A stretch of DNA of 64,000 bases from NCBI GenBank assembly GCA_964589825.1, contig CAZPUS010000013.1, positions 1 to 64,000 on the forward strand, in the 5' to 3' direction. Positions within the stretch are counted from its first letter, which is position 1, and every line of letters starts with the position of its first letter. Position numbers and translations under genes: made by a program. The notes under the pieces were generated by a model. The model did not search any database and had not been told where the DNA came from. It worked only from the letters and a program-made list of their open reading frames with translations. Of this stretch, positions 43,298 to 51,934 are shown in pieces. The DNA is from CAZPUS01 sp964589825 (GTDB lineage Bacteria; Fibrobacterota; Chitinivibrionia; Chitinivibrionales; WJKA01).

Positions 43298-45163
43298 ATG
43301 GCGCGGTACCCAGTTATTCAGGATGAATTGACGGCTCGTATACAAACGAGCAGGCGGATTGCTATTGTGGTGGTGCTTCTTTTTGCGGCCCTCGTGGTAC
43401 GCCTCGCAAAGCTGCAGATAATTGACGCAGAGAAAAACATTGCTCACTCCCGCAAAAACAGGATGCAGCTCAAGCCGGTCAAACCTCCGCGCGGCAGGAT
43501 ATTCGACCGAAACGGCGTGACGATTGTGCGCAATCGTCCCTCGTATTCAATTGCGGTGCTTCCGTACAAAATTGAGAGCAAGCAGCGTCTGGTGCAGCAT
43601 CTATGCAAGATCAGAAGCAGCAGCGGGGATTCCGTATTCGACAGCAGTGCGTGCATGAAACGCATCGAAAAAGCCTACTGGCGGCGCTTTGATGCCACCA
43701 CAATCAAGGAAGATGTCTCCGTGGAGGTGGTGAGTGTGGTTGCGGCGCATGCAAACGACCTTCCCGGAGTGGTTATTCAGACCGAATCACGAAGGGAATA
43801 CCCCTATAGTGAACAGATGTTTCATGTACTCGGCTACATGGGAGAGATCCCCCGCGAGCAGTTCGATTCGCTTCGACAACATGGATATCACTATGGTGAC
43901 AAAATCGGAAAAACCGGTATCGAGCGAGAGTATGAACAACGATTGCGCGGAAACTACGGTTATGAATACATCGAGGTCAATGCATATGGAAAGAATCTCG
44001 GTAAGATTGAAGGGATGCCGCATAAAAGCCCGGAACCTGGTCATGATGTCGTCTTGACCATAGACACCCGTCTGCAGAAAGTGGCGTACGATGCCTTCCC
44101 CGACTCGACAAAAGGGGCGGTCGTGGTACTCGATCCGAGAAACGGAGAGGTGCGGGCGATGGTCAGTATGCCCTCGCTCGATCCCAATATATTTTCTCTT
44201 GCCGCGCGGCTTCGGAGTAAATACTGGCGTGTTGCGGCATTCGATTCAACGCATCCGCTCAATAATCGAAGTGTCTGGGGATTGTATCCTCCTGCATCAA
44301 CGTTCAAAATAATCTCCGGTATTGCGGGACTCGAAACAGATGAAATAGAACCCGACGAGGTAATGCCCCAGCCCTGTACCGGAGCCTTTCGTATCGGTAC
44401 CCGGATTGCACGATGCTGGAAATTATCCGGACACGGATATCTCGATCTTATCGGTGCGATGAGGCATTCGTGCGATGTTTATTTTTATCAGCTCGGATTG
44501 CGTCTTGGCTATAAGCCTATCAACCGATACGCACGAATGTTCGGTCTCGGCGTTCCAACCGGCATCGATCTTCCCAAAGAACGTACCGGCTGGCTTTCCG
44601 GTAAGGAGGCGTACAACGAGCGTTTTGCTTCCCGGGGCTGGACCTGGACACGGGGTTTGCTGCTTGATATGGCGATAGGCCAGCAGCAGGTCGTGACTCC
44701 TCTGCAGCTTGCACTTATGATAGGTGCAACAGGAAACGGCAAGGTACGGTACCGCCCCCACCTGCTTCACAAGATTCGTACACGTGAAGGAGGGGTGATT
44801 AAAACGCAGGATAAAATGGTGGCTGAGTCGCTTGCGGTCGATTCTTCGAGTATCGCGGCGATTCACCGTTCGATTCGCAGTGTGATTGAGCCCGGCGGTA
44901 CAGGGTGGAGGGCGAGAGTCGAGGGGGTCGATGTAGGAGGAAAAACCGGGAGTGCAGAAAACCCCCATAGTGAAAAGACACATGCGTTGTTTGTTGCATG
45001 TGCGCCGATCGACAATCCGGTTATTGCGGTAGCGGTTGTTGCGGAAAATGCGGGACACGGTGGATCGATATGCGCACCGGTTGCCGGAAAGATCCTCAAT
45101 TATTTTTTCAGTGAAACCGAAACGGGTCTGGAGATTCGCCGTCGCAGCAAAGAGGAAGAATGA
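43298..45163 (+). CDS. mrdA: Penicillin-binding protein 2 (rod transpeptidase)
   Basis: The 621-residue class B penicillin-binding protein cross-links peptidoglycan during elongation together with RodA. It has one N-terminal helix (IAIVVVLLFAALVVRLAKLQII), the dimerisation/pedestal region with PPRGRIFDRNGV and GKTGIEREYEQRLRG, and a transpeptidase domain with the active serine in PPASTFK (Ser334, Lys337), the SCD motif in MRHSCDVYFYQLG (SxN position, as usual in PBP2) and KTG from Lys549 (GGKTGSAEN). AAGG precedes the ATG by 6 nt. It lies 8 nt after mreD. Confidence 0.97.
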   Translation: MARYPVIQDELTARIQTSRRIAIVVVLLFAALVVRLAKLQIIDAEKNIAHSRKNRMQLKPVKPPRGRIFDRNGVTIVRNRPSYSIAVLPYKIESKQRLVQHLCKIRSSSGDSVFDSSACMKRIEKAYWRRFDATTIKEDVSVEVVSVVAAHANDLPGVVIQTESRREYPYSEQMFHVLGYMGEIPREQFDSLRQHGYHYGDKIGKTGIEREYEQRLRGNYGYEYIEVNAYGKNLGKIEGMPHKSPEPGHDVVLTIDTRLQKVAYDAFPDSTKGAVVVLDPRNGEVRAMVSMPSLDPNIFSLAARLRSKYWRVAAFDSTHPLNNRSVWGLYPPASTFKIISGIAGLETDEIEPDEVMPQPCTGAFRIGTRIARCWKLSGHGYLDLIGAMRHSCDVYFYQLGLRLGYKPINRYARMFGLGVPTGIDLPKERTGWLSGKEAYNERFASRGWTWTRGLLLDMAIGQQQVVTPLQLALMIGATGNGKVRYRPHLLHKIRTREGGVIKTQDKMVAESLAVDSSSIAAIHRSIRSVIEPGGTGWRARVEGVDVGGKTGSAENPHSEKTHALFVACAPIDNPVIAVAVVAENAGHGGSICAPVAGKILNYFFSETETGLEIRRRSKEEE

Positions 45164-45325
45164 ATGGATGTGACGAATATGTATATGCACAGTGCTGCCG
45201 GAAACGGTGGTTTATTTAATAACAACGCTGCTTTTTTAATGCAGTATATCAGTCAATGCATTCGCACAGATGTCGGTTCCACTGCGTCGATTCGTCACGC
45301 GGTAGCTGCGATGCGCATGCAATAG
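45164..45325 (+). CDS. Possible small protein between mrdA and rodA
   Basis: A 53-codon frame starting at the ATG immediately after the mrdA stop (TGA-ATG), with GAGG 8 nt upstream. The product begins MDVTNMYMHSAAGNGG and ends AVAAMRMQ; it is Asn/Ala/Met-rich with no signal peptide or membrane helix and no family I recognise. The well-placed ribosome binding site and the otherwise empty ~200 bp gap inside a tight operon speak for it; small size and lack of known relatives speak against it. Confidence 0.3.
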   Translation: MDVTNMYMHSAAGNGGLFNNNAAFLMQYISQCIRTDVGSTASIRHAVAAMRMQ

Positions 45326-45361
45326 GACTGAGGCTGTTCAGATAACCGAACAGAGCGAAAA

Positions 45362-46651
45362 ATGGAAGACCTGCAAAGAAAAGAACATTTTGGTTTCGGC
45401 ATTTTTTTTACCGCGCTGTTGCTGTGGGGTATCGGTATTATGCTTATCTACAGCGTGACGTATATGCATTCAAGCGGTCCGCTTGCCAACAAAGCATGGG
45501 GGCAGGTCATCTGGGTCTCTCTCGGTATTGCGCTTATGCTGGCGGTGGTATCTATACCACCTGTGTTGTTTTACCGGCTTGCCTATGTTGCGTATGGCAT
45601 TTCACTGGTAATGCTTCTGTCCGTGATCTTCTCAGGGGCCGGGAGTGCGAGCAAAGGCGCAGAACGCTGGATCGCCATCGGCGGTTTTCATGTACAACCC
45701 TCCGAGTTCGCAAAACTTGGAGTGCTTCTGGCCATGGCGCGGTATCTTTCACATAAAAACGTCAGTTTTAAAAACATATCCGCTTTGCTGGTATCGGGAT
45801 TGTTACTGGCGATTCCTGCAGTGCTGGTGTTGCAGCAACCCGATCTGGGAACTACCCTCGTGGTATGTGGGATGCCGCTGGCTATGTTTTACTGGTGCGG
45901 GATGCCCCTTGCCGAGTTGTTTTTACTGGTATCACCGGCGATATCGATCGTATTGTCGTTGATACCACTGATTATATCATATACCGCAGGTACCGATGTT
46001 GGATTTGCAAGTTCGATCCCCTGGGGGATCTTTTTTGTTGCATTATGCGGGTTTCTCTATCTTTACCGGCCGGGACGCATTTTACAGTGGACTATTATCG
46101 CGGTGAATCTGGTTGCGGCAGGCGCAACTACGTTGTTATGGAATTCATTTCTCGAAGGATATCAGAAGGAACGGATAATCGGGTTTGTCAATCCACAACT
46201 GGATCCTTCGGGTGCCGGCTACCAGCTGATTCAGTCAAAGGTTACCGCCGGATCGGGTCACTTTCTCGGCAAGGGATACCTCAACGGCACTCAGACACGG
46301 TTGTCGTTTCTCCCGGAACAGCATACCGATTTTATTTTTTCGGTACTTGGTGAACAGTTCGGATTTGTCGGATGTGTGGCGGCGTTATGTATTTTTGCAT
46401 TTCTTATAATCAGAGGGTTGTATGTCACCCATCTTGTCAAGGATCGGTTTCTCAATCTTCTTACGGTGGGATCGCTTTGGCTGCTTACCATACACGTATT
46501 TATCAATATTGGAATGGCGGTCGGTATCATGCCGGTAACCGGTCTGCCCCTTCCTTTTTTAAGCTACGGTGGTTCTTTTACAATAACGGTCGCTATACTG
46601 GTTGGTTTTGTCCTGAATACGCGACTCAATAGAAATAAACTGCTGCAGTAA
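45362..46651 (+). CDS. rodA: Peptidoglycan glycosyltransferase RodA
   Basis: A SEDS-family polymerase of 429 residues that builds glycan strands for lateral wall growth with PBP2. About ten helices are visible. Family landmarks include GAGSASKGAERWIAIGGFHVQPSEFAKLGVLLAMARYLS, LQQPDLGTTLVVC, the long loop with RIIGFVNPQLDPSGAGYQLIQSKVTAGSGHFLGKGYLNGTQTRLSFLPEQHTDFIFSVLGEQFGFVG (catalytic Asp region of the fourth loop) and the closing GLPLPFLSYGGSF. A 36 nt spacer follows the possible small ORF. It belongs to the mreBCD-mrdA operon. Confidence 0.97.
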   Translation: MEDLQRKEHFGFGIFFTALLLWGIGIMLIYSVTYMHSSGPLANKAWGQVIWVSLGIALMLAVVSIPPVLFYRLAYVAYGISLVMLLSVIFSGAGSASKGAERWIAIGGFHVQPSEFAKLGVLLAMARYLSHKNVSFKNISALLVSGLLLAIPAVLVLQQPDLGTTLVVCGMPLAMFYWCGMPLAELFLLVSPAISIVLSLIPLIISYTAGTDVGFASSIPWGIFFVALCGFLYLYRPGRILQWTIIAVNLVAAGATTLLWNSFLEGYQKERIIGFVNPQLDPSGAGYQLIQSKVTAGSGHFLGKGYLNGTQTRLSFLPEQHTDFIFSVLGEQFGFVGCVAALCIFAFLIIRGLYVTHLVKDRFLNLLTVGSLWLLTIHVFINIGMAVGIMPVTGLPLPFLSYGGSFTITVAILVGFVLNTRLNRNKLLQ

Positions 46652-46773
46652 CAAGCTGAAGTATACGTGTTCTGCACTGTCATGCAGATAAGTACAGGGC
46701 CTAACTGCAGTAATTAAAAGCGAATTGGTATTCTCCGGCATTGTCGGACATATAATATAACACGGAGGTTTTC

Positions 46774-47637
46774 ATGCATCCAGTACTTGTGAATTTTGGC
46801 CCCCTTGCTATTCATTCCTACGGAGTGATGCTCGCAATATCGTTTCTTTTCGGAATTTGGTTCTCGGCGCGTCGCGCCAGGGCGCGGGATCTGGAGCCTT
46901 CGGTTATTACCGATGTAGCGTTTTATCTTATTATTGCGGCCATTATCGGCGCTCGCGCCTATTACGTTTTTCTTCACTGGGAGGAATTCAGTGGTAATCC
47001 TGCCGCCATGGTCAATCCTTTTGCCGGGGATACGATCGGTATCGGCGGTCTGGTTATGCTCGGAGGGTTTATTGGTGCGGTTATTGCGGGAGTCCTCTAT
47101 TTTCGGGTTCGTCATTTCCCGTTTCTTCCTTATGCGGATGCCATTGCGCCGAGTATCGGCTTTGGTATTTTTTTTACGCGTATCGGGTGTTTTCTCAACG
47201 GGTGTTGTTACGGACGTCCCACTGATTCGTTCTGGGGGGTCACATTTCCCCCGCATTGTCCTGCCGGGGTATACGAACGCGGGATCGCCGCACAGCAGGG
47301 GATTCCTCTCGAAGAAGTCGCGCTATTCCCTTCGCAGCTTTTTCTTTCCTTTGGTGGTCTGATGCTGGCACTGCTGGTGCTCGGTGCAGGCCGGATCAAT
47401 CGGAAAAAAGGCTGGGGAGCAGGGATTGAATTTTATCTGGCAATAGTGCTTTACGCCGTTCTGCGGTTTGTGGTCGATTTTACCAGATATTATGCGCCTG
47501 AAGGTGAAAAAATCGGTGCTTTGAGTCATAACCAGATTTTTTGTATACTGTTGTTCGTGGTGTTCGGGGGGCTGATACTTAAAAACATTCTTCAGTCTTC
47601 GGAGACAACGCACACAGCGCAGGAGGATACCGAATAA
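46774..47637 (+). CDS. lgt: Prolipoprotein diacylglyceryl transferase
   Basis: Transfers diacylglycerol from phosphatidylglycerol to the lipobox cysteine of prelipoproteins in the inner membrane. The 287-residue protein has seven helices and the Lgt marks: IHSYGVMLAISFLFGIWFSARRA at the N-terminus, IIGARAYYVFLHW, GGLVMLGGFIGAVIAGVLYFR and the signature RIGCFLNGCCYGRPTDSFWGVTFP, followed by YAVLRFVVDFTRYY near the end. CACGGAGG lies ~7 nt upstream of the ATG. With LolA and the phytase lipoprotein in the window it is part of the lipoprotein pathway. It follows rodA by 122 nt. Confidence 0.95.
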   Translation: MHPVLVNFGPLAIHSYGVMLAISFLFGIWFSARRARARDLEPSVITDVAFYLIIAAIIGARAYYVFLHWEEFSGNPAAMVNPFAGDTIGIGGLVMLGGFIGAVIAGVLYFRVRHFPFLPYADAIAPSIGFGIFFTRIGCFLNGCCYGRPTDSFWGVTFPPHCPAGVYERGIAAQQGIPLEEVALFPSQLFLSFGGLMLALLVLGAGRINRKKGWGAGIEFYLAIVLYAVLRFVVDFTRYYAPEGEKIGALSHNQIFCILLFVVFGGLILKNILQSSETTHTAQEDTE

Positions 47638-47700
47638 CCGATTGGTGAATATCATCCGGTAATACGCTGGTGGAACCATACTGCGGCAGAGGATGGGGGT

Positions 47701-48429
47701 ATGAATACGGTAGTAACCAAAGCTGTAGAGAGGGTACTGGAGTTCGTGTACCCGGCACTATGCATCGTGTGCAACGGCAGTTGTGTCGAGGACAACTCCC
47801 ATATCTGTCATGATTGTATGGAGGTGATAACACACCAGCACAAAGCGCGAAGCGCGTGCGGGCGCTGCGGGCAGGATGAACACTTTGGAGAGTGTAGCTG
47901 CCAATATGCCTGGGATGAGCCGTACGAATCGATCATGTCGGCATGTAATTTTACCGATGAAGTGCAGCGGATCGTTCATGCATTCAAATACCGTGGTATG
48001 CGCTGCGTCGCCCGGCATATGGGAGTGTGGGCCGGGAGTAAATTGCAATCTCACCTTGCCGGATCGATCGATATGGTGTGTCCGGTTCCTTTGCATTTGA
48101 CGCGTCGTTTGCGAAGAGGCTACAATCAGGCCGCGCTCTTTTCACAAGGGATATGCTGCGTGCTTGGCAACGATATACGCTATGAGCCTCGTGTACTGAT
48201 GAGAAAGAGGCACACGCACACGCAAACGACATTTTCCAGAGCACAACGAAGAAAAAACCTTGCCGGTGCATTTTCCATAAACCGGCACAAAGCGGGTATG
48301 GTGAAAGAAAGGCGCATTTTATTGGTCGATGACGTGGTGACCACAGGCGCAACGGTGCGAAGTTGCACCGACGCACTCCTTGCGGCAGGGTGTCGCAGCG
48401 TGCGCGTGCTGTCGCTGGCCCGGGGATAA
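47701..48429 (+). CDS. ComF-family phosphoribosyltransferase-like protein
   Basis: A 242-residue cytoplasmic protein. The N-terminal third has paired cysteines of a zinc ribbon (CIVCNGSC, HICHDCMEVI, CGRCGQ, ECSCQ), then the double-zinc-ribbon/ComF linker with FTDEVQRIVHAFKYRGMRCVARHMG, VCPVPLHLTRRLRRGYNQAALFSQGI, and the PRPP-binding motif ILLVDDVVTTGATVRSCTDALLAAG. In naturally competent bacteria ComF aids uptake of single-stranded DNA; in others its role is unclear. ATG 47701 follows GAGGATGGGGGT. It lies 63 nt after lgt and closes the plus-strand block. Confidence 0.9.
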   Translation: MNTVVTKAVERVLEFVYPALCIVCNGSCVEDNSHICHDCMEVITHQHKARSACGRCGQDEHFGECSCQYAWDEPYESIMSACNFTDEVQRIVHAFKYRGMRCVARHMGVWAGSKLQSHLAGSIDMVCPVPLHLTRRLRRGYNQAALFSQGICCVLGNDIRYEPRVLMRKRHTHTQTTFSRAQRRKNLAGAFSINRHKAGMVKERRILLVDDVVTTGATVRSCTDALLAAGCRSVRVLSLARG

Positions 48430-48449
48430 CGGGGGTGTGGTAGTGTCGC

Positions 48450-48908
48450 TTATTCGAATGTCCCCTGAATCGATACGGTTACACATTGCGCCACCGAGTT
48501 GGCGATAAAGCAGTAGTGATGCGCCCGTTGATGCAGATAGTCATAATCCTTTTGAGAAGGATGTGTTGTTGCATCGAATACCACGTGCGGGGCAAGTACG
48601 ATCCGGGTAATTGCCGACATTCCTTTCTCGTTTTTTCCAAGCTGAGCCGAGGCGTGGTCGGTATAGGCGTCGATGACGTATCGTTTCTTGGATGCAAGCG
48701 CGAGAAATGTGAGCATATGACAGCTTGCCATGGATGCGGCAAAGGACTGCTCCGGGTTAATACAGCTCGCATCCCCTTTGAAATCGGGAGAGGCGGATGC
48801 ACACATCGTGGCATCTCCAGCCTGTATGGTATGCGCGCGGGAGTATGAATCGTAGTTGAACGTGTCGCTGGTGCGTTTCCACTGGAGTGAGAGTGCATAA
48901 TCGGCCAT
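48450..48908 (-). CDS. OsmC/Ohr-family peroxiredoxin-like protein
   Basis: A 152-residue protein of the OsmC superfamily, thiol peroxidases for organic hydroperoxides. The reactive cysteine pair is visible in AASMASCHMLTFLALASKKRY and in RAHHYCFIANSVAQ. NPEQSFAASMASCHM is the usual central helix. Start ATG 48908 gives MADYALSLQW; GAAGA upstream is a modest ribosome binding site. It is divergent from msrAB, with two palindromes between the genes. A second OsmC-family protein lies at 52609-53043. Confidence 0.88.
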   Translation of the reverse strand: MADYALSLQWKRTSDTFNYDSYSRAHTIQAGDATMCASASPDFKGDASCINPEQSFAASMASCHMLTFLALASKKRYVIDAYTDHASAQLGKNEKGMSAITRIVLAPHVVFDATTHPSQKDYDYLHQRAHHYCFIANSVAQCVTVSIQGTFE

Positions 48909-48930
48909 ATATCTTCTTTCGTTAAATGTA

Positions 48931-48940
48931 AACAATTGTT
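48931..48940. promoter_or_regulatory. Palindrome AACAATTGTT, candidate MarR/OhrR-type operator
   Basis: Perfect 10 bp inverted repeat with partial extension (GTA on the left, AC on the right), 23 nt upstream of the OsmC-family gene. OhrR sites in other bacteria are also A/T-rich palindromes around ACAATT/AATTGT. No ohrR-like gene is in this window. Confidence 0.35.
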
Positions 48941-48947
48941 ACGTCGC

Positions 48948-48961
48948 ACACCGTTCGGTGT
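48948..48961. promoter_or_regulatory. Inverted repeat ACACCG-TT-CGGTGT
   Basis: Perfect 6 bp arms around a 2 nt centre, in the short region between the OsmC-family gene and msrAB. It could be an operator for either gene. Too short and without T-run to be a terminator. Confidence 0.35.
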
Positions 48962-49009
48962 AATAATAGGTACCCCCGGTGCGTAGTCATATGAAAATAG
49001 GAGATGCTC

Positions 49010-50119
49010 ATGCGATTCGTAGTACCATGTCTCATACGCACGAAGCTCAGGGGCGGGTTGAAGGTGAAAAGAGTGTGCAACGCATTCCTGTATATATGTA
49101 TATTCGTTGTCGCAGCAGCGGCAGCACAAAAGGGAGAAGAAACTATGTATGCGACATTTGCAGGAGGCTGTTTTTGGTGTATGGAGCCGCCTTTCGAAAA
49201 ACTTGACGGGGTGGAAAAGGTCGAATCGGGATATACCGGAGGAGAGACGGCCGATCCAAGCTATGCGCAGGTTTCTTCCGGAAAAACAGGCCACGTCGAG
49301 GCGGTACGAATTACCTATGATCCGCAAAAAGTTTCCTACGACCGGCTTCTCGATCAATTCTGGAGAAACATAGATCCGACAGATAAAGGGGGACAATTCG
49401 CGGATCGCGGCAAACAGTACACTACCGCCATTTTTTATCACAACGAGTCACAAAAGGAGAAAGCGAATGCATCCAAAAAGCGGCTCGAGGAATCGGATAT
49501 ATTCAAAGAGCCGATCGTAACCGGCATAAAAAAGGCGGCTGCATTCTATCCTGCAGAAGCCTATCATCAGGGCTATTATAAAAAGAATCCGCAGCACTAT
49601 ACACGATATCGCCGGGGATCGGGGAGAGAAGGTTTTCTTGACAAAATGTGGGAAGAGGAGGCTTCCGGGAAAAAGCGTACATGGCGCAAGCCGTCGGATT
49701 CGGTACTTAAAAAAAGGCTCAGCGGATTGCAGTACCGGGTGACACAGCAAAACGGGACCGAACGGCCGTTTCACAATGAATACTGGGATAATAAAAAGAA
49801 GGGTGTGTATGTCGATATCGTGTCCGGAGAGCCGCTTTTTGCCTCGGTTCACAAGTTCGAATCAGGGACGGGATGGCCGAGCTTCTATGTTCCACTCGTG
49901 CCTGAAAATGTGGTTGAAAAAAGCGATATGAGTCAGGGGATGCGGCGGGTTGAGGTACGCAGTGCACATGCGGATTCACATCTGGGACACGTATTTAACG
50001 ACGGACCCGAGCCGAGCGGGAAACGCTACTGTATCAATTCCGCGGCCCTGCGGTTTATCCCGGCCTCCAAGCTTGACGAAGAAGGATATGCTGAATTTGA
50101 TTCATTGTTTATGAAATAA
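49010..50119 (+). CDS. msrAB: Exported bifunctional methionine sulfoxide reductase MsrA-MsrB
   Basis: A ~369-residue fusion that repairs both epimers of oxidised methionine. An N-terminal hydrophobic segment (VCNAFLYICIFVVAAAAAQ) suggests export or membrane anchoring. MsrA domain: FAGGCFWCMEPPFEKLDGV with catalytic Cys, YTGGETADPSYAQVSSGKTGHVEAV and FYPAEAYHQGYY. MsrB domain: LSGLQYRVTQQNGTERPFHNEYWDN, FASVHKFESGTGWPSF, ADSHLGHVFNDGPEPSGKRYCINSAALRF with catalytic Cys. The zinc-binding CxxC pairs of many MsrB proteins are absent. ATG 49010 is preferred because AGGAG is 6 nt upstream; ATG 49004 is in frame. It is divergent from the OsmC-family gene. Confidence 0.93.
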   Translation: MRFVVPCLIRTKLRGGLKVKRVCNAFLYICIFVVAAAAAQKGEETMYATFAGGCFWCMEPPFEKLDGVEKVESGYTGGETADPSYAQVSSGKTGHVEAVRITYDPQKVSYDRLLDQFWRNIDPTDKGGQFADRGKQYTTAIFYHNESQKEKANASKKRLEESDIFKEPIVTGIKKAAAFYPAEAYHQGYYKKNPQHYTRYRRGSGREGFLDKMWEEEASGKKRTWRKPSDSVLKKRLSGLQYRVTQQNGTERPFHNEYWDNKKKGVYVDIVSGEPLFASVHKFESGTGWPSFYVPLVPENVVEKSDMSQGMRRVEVRSAHADSHLGHVFNDGPEPSGKRYCINSAALRFIPASKLDEEGYAEFDSLFMK

Positions 50120-50272
50120 TTGAAATTGATTTTTTCTTTGCGGAAATGAAGAGGACCTAATATTCGAAGGAAGAAAATCGTATCACTTATAGAAGGTATC
50201 AGTGACCAGCTGAGTACGGATCAGGGATGAAGAAAGCAAAAACAGGTGTGGTCAAAGTAAAAGGAGGCAGAT

Positions 50273-50707
50273 ATGAGACGTATCCTGCAATTTATGCTTG
50301 TGGTTGCGACGATTTTTGTTGCATCCCGCACACGCGCACAGGGGTTTGCAATTATCAGCAACGCGAATGCGAATGAACGCATTGCCGTGACATGTATTGA
50401 TTCGACACATGACACGGCACAATCAAGGCACTGGTTTTTTGGAGACGGGACCGATACGCTCGTATATGGAGCGCATGCTTCCTCGGTTATGCATACATAT
50501 ACCGATACGGGCAGGTATACGTGTACATTGGTAGTTTCATACACAGGGACGAATGCCCGCAAAGACACGTTTTCGCAGGCAATATCGTTTCATCCTCAAA
50601 GGATGAGCTCTCAAAAGTGTAACCCGATATCAGACCCCGGCAATTACGGGGGAAAGCGGTGTATGCTGAAAAAATCCAAGAGTATTTTCCAGCTTCCGTG
50701 GTGGTAA
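50273..50707 (+). CDS. Small exported PKD-domain protein
   Basis: A 144-residue protein with signal peptide (FMLVVATIFVASRTRAQ) and one PKD-type beta-sandwich: HWFFGDGTDTLVYG and VMHTYTDTGRYTCTLVV carry the W-x-F-G-D-G and H-x-Y-x-x-x-G-x-Y-x-V motifs. A short Cys-containing tail ends in LPWW. PKD domains mediate protein-protein or protein-polysaccharide contacts outside the cell. AAAGGAGG sits 7 nt upstream of ATG 50273. It is a stand-alone gene 150 nt after msrAB. Confidence 0.82.
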   Translation: MRRILQFMLVVATIFVASRTRAQGFAIISNANANERIAVTCIDSTHDTAQSRHWFFGDGTDTLVYGAHASSVMHTYTDTGRYTCTLVVSYTGTNARKDTFSQAISFHPQRMSSQKCNPISDPGNYGGKRCMLKKSKSIFQLPWW

Positions 50708-51274
50708 ATAAGATGGTGATCGTACAATAATGACGTGGGACTTACAGATGGCAGAAGGTGCATTGAAGGGGCTGGGGTGTATACTCTCGCCCTGAACGGG
50801 TATGAGTAACCGGACATTCTTTTTTCAGAAAGACAAGATTGTTACATACCGCGAAGCGTCCATGATCTGTCTGACATCGCCTATACGGTCAGGATCGTAC
50901 AATAGGGGAGAGACGGCGCGTATGGTCAAAAAGGGATAGGGTATCCTCTTTTTTACTCATTTCCTGATTACATGGGCAAGCCAACACCTGTATATAGAGT
51001 ATTATACTGTTATATAAAGAATTACACTATGCGAAATAGTATACGGCATAGTACCAGAAGTGGATATGTACTCTCGGGTGCACATGCAAAGCGGAGGGGG
51101 GGCTTATCAGTCGCAGGATACGGGGTCGTCCCGAATAACGGTACACCTGTCACACGGTAAAGTGATTGCCGGAAACAGTGCGCTCCCGGGTGACGGAAAA
51201 AATGGCATGAGATTTGCATATTTTTTTATAAGGAAACGTGTTGTAAAGATAAAACCTGAAACAAAAGGACGATA
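50708..51274. other. Intergenic region upstream of ldhA remnant
   Basis: 567 bp. An A/T-rich patch around 50985-51035 (TATATAGAG, TTATATAAAG) could hold a promoter for the ldhA remnant. Short open frames exist on both strands, but none has a ribosome binding site and plausible product together. Confidence 0.4.
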
Positions 51275-51670
51275 ATGTCATACACCGTTGCATTTTTTGA
51301 TACAAAACAGTACGATGAGGAGTTTTTTAAAAAGCAGAACGATGAATACGGCTTTGATATCACCTTTTTTCCCCATCATCTCAATGCGGATACGGTCCCG
51401 TTGAGCAGGGGATTCGATGCCGTATGTGCGTTTGTCAACGATGTGCTCGCACGGCTTTTACCTTTTCCGAATGTACTCATTACCTCTCACCAGGGATTTT
51501 TTACCCGGGAAGCGCTTACCAATATTGCGCATACCACGCTCGAGAATATAAGAGTAGTGCGGATTGCAGTAGATTTCGTAAACAAAACCGCTCAATTTAG
51601 GTTTAACTGTGATACAGGATATCGATCTATTCCACGGTATGTTTCACAATCAACGCCGGGAGGTAAATAA
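51275..51670 (+). pseudogene. ldhA: D-lactate dehydrogenase with large internal in-frame deletion
   Basis: Residues 1-55 (MSYTVAFFDTKQYDEEFF ... FDAVCAFVND) are the start of fermentative D-lactate dehydrogenase. The frame then runs without a break into VLARLLPFPNVLITSHQGFFTREALTNIAHTTLENI, which is the C-terminal end of the same family. About 200-230 residues between them, holding the NAD-binding GxGxxG motif and the catalytic Arg, Glu and part of the active site, are missing; only the late His (SHQGFF) remains. The 131-residue product cannot be an active dehydrogenase. AGGACG lies upstream of the ATG. The junction at N-D-V-L could come from short-repeat recombination or from mis-assembly next to the nearby gap. 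Confidence 0.82.
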
Positions 51671-51688
51671 AGTCTGTTGCGGTGCGAA

Positions 51689-51786
51689 GTATCAGTAGGG
51701 AATAGCGCTGCAGACCCGGGATTATCTGAAAACCGCCGGGGCGTGATCGGATTCGGATGGGGATATGTGTAACCCCTGTGCCGTAT
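51689..51786. repeat. ~95 bp direct repeat, copy 1
   Basis: 98 bp running from GTATCAGTAGGGAATAGCG to CCCCTGTGCCGTAT directly before the 10-N gap. It matches copy 2 after the gap except for about six substitutions and one 6 bp insertion (CGGATT). It begins 18 nt after the ldhA remnant. Confidence 0.85.
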
Positions 51787-51796
51787 NNNNNNNNNN
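51787..51796. other. Assembly gap (10 N)
   Basis: Ten unknown bases between two copies of a repeat. The gap size may be nominal, and further repeat copies or sequence may be missing. Confidence 0.95.
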
Positions 51797-51888
51797 GTAC
51801 CAGTAGGGCATAGCGCTGCTGACCCGGAGTTATCTGAAAACCGCCGGGGCGTGATTGGATGGGGATATGTGTAACCCCTGTGCCGTAT
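51797..51888. repeat. ~95 bp direct repeat, copy 2
   Basis: 92 bp from GTACCAGTAGGGCATAGCG to CCCCTGTGCCGTAT, directly after the gap, same orientation as copy 1. It ends 46 nt before the next gene. On the minus strand the repeat reads without stops as YGTGVTHIPI...RSRPGGFQI.PG, but there is no sign that this is translated. Confidence 0.85.
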
Positions 51889-51934
51889 GGTTCACGAAAA
51901 CTGCGAGCCATGCATCGAGAAAGGAAAGAGAATC

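Noticed and set aside
48479..49441. 320-codon minus-strand frame across OsmC gene, promoter region and msrAB start
   Set aside because: It overlaps two recognised genes in the wrong frame and has no homologous features.
51689..51888. CRISPR array
   Set aside because: Only two copies, each ~95 bp without unique spacers of regular length, and no cas genes.
51627..51911. Minus-strand frame through the repeat and the gap (YGTGVTHIPI repeats)
   Set aside because: It depends on unknown bases keeping frame; the repeat is better explained as intergenic DNA.
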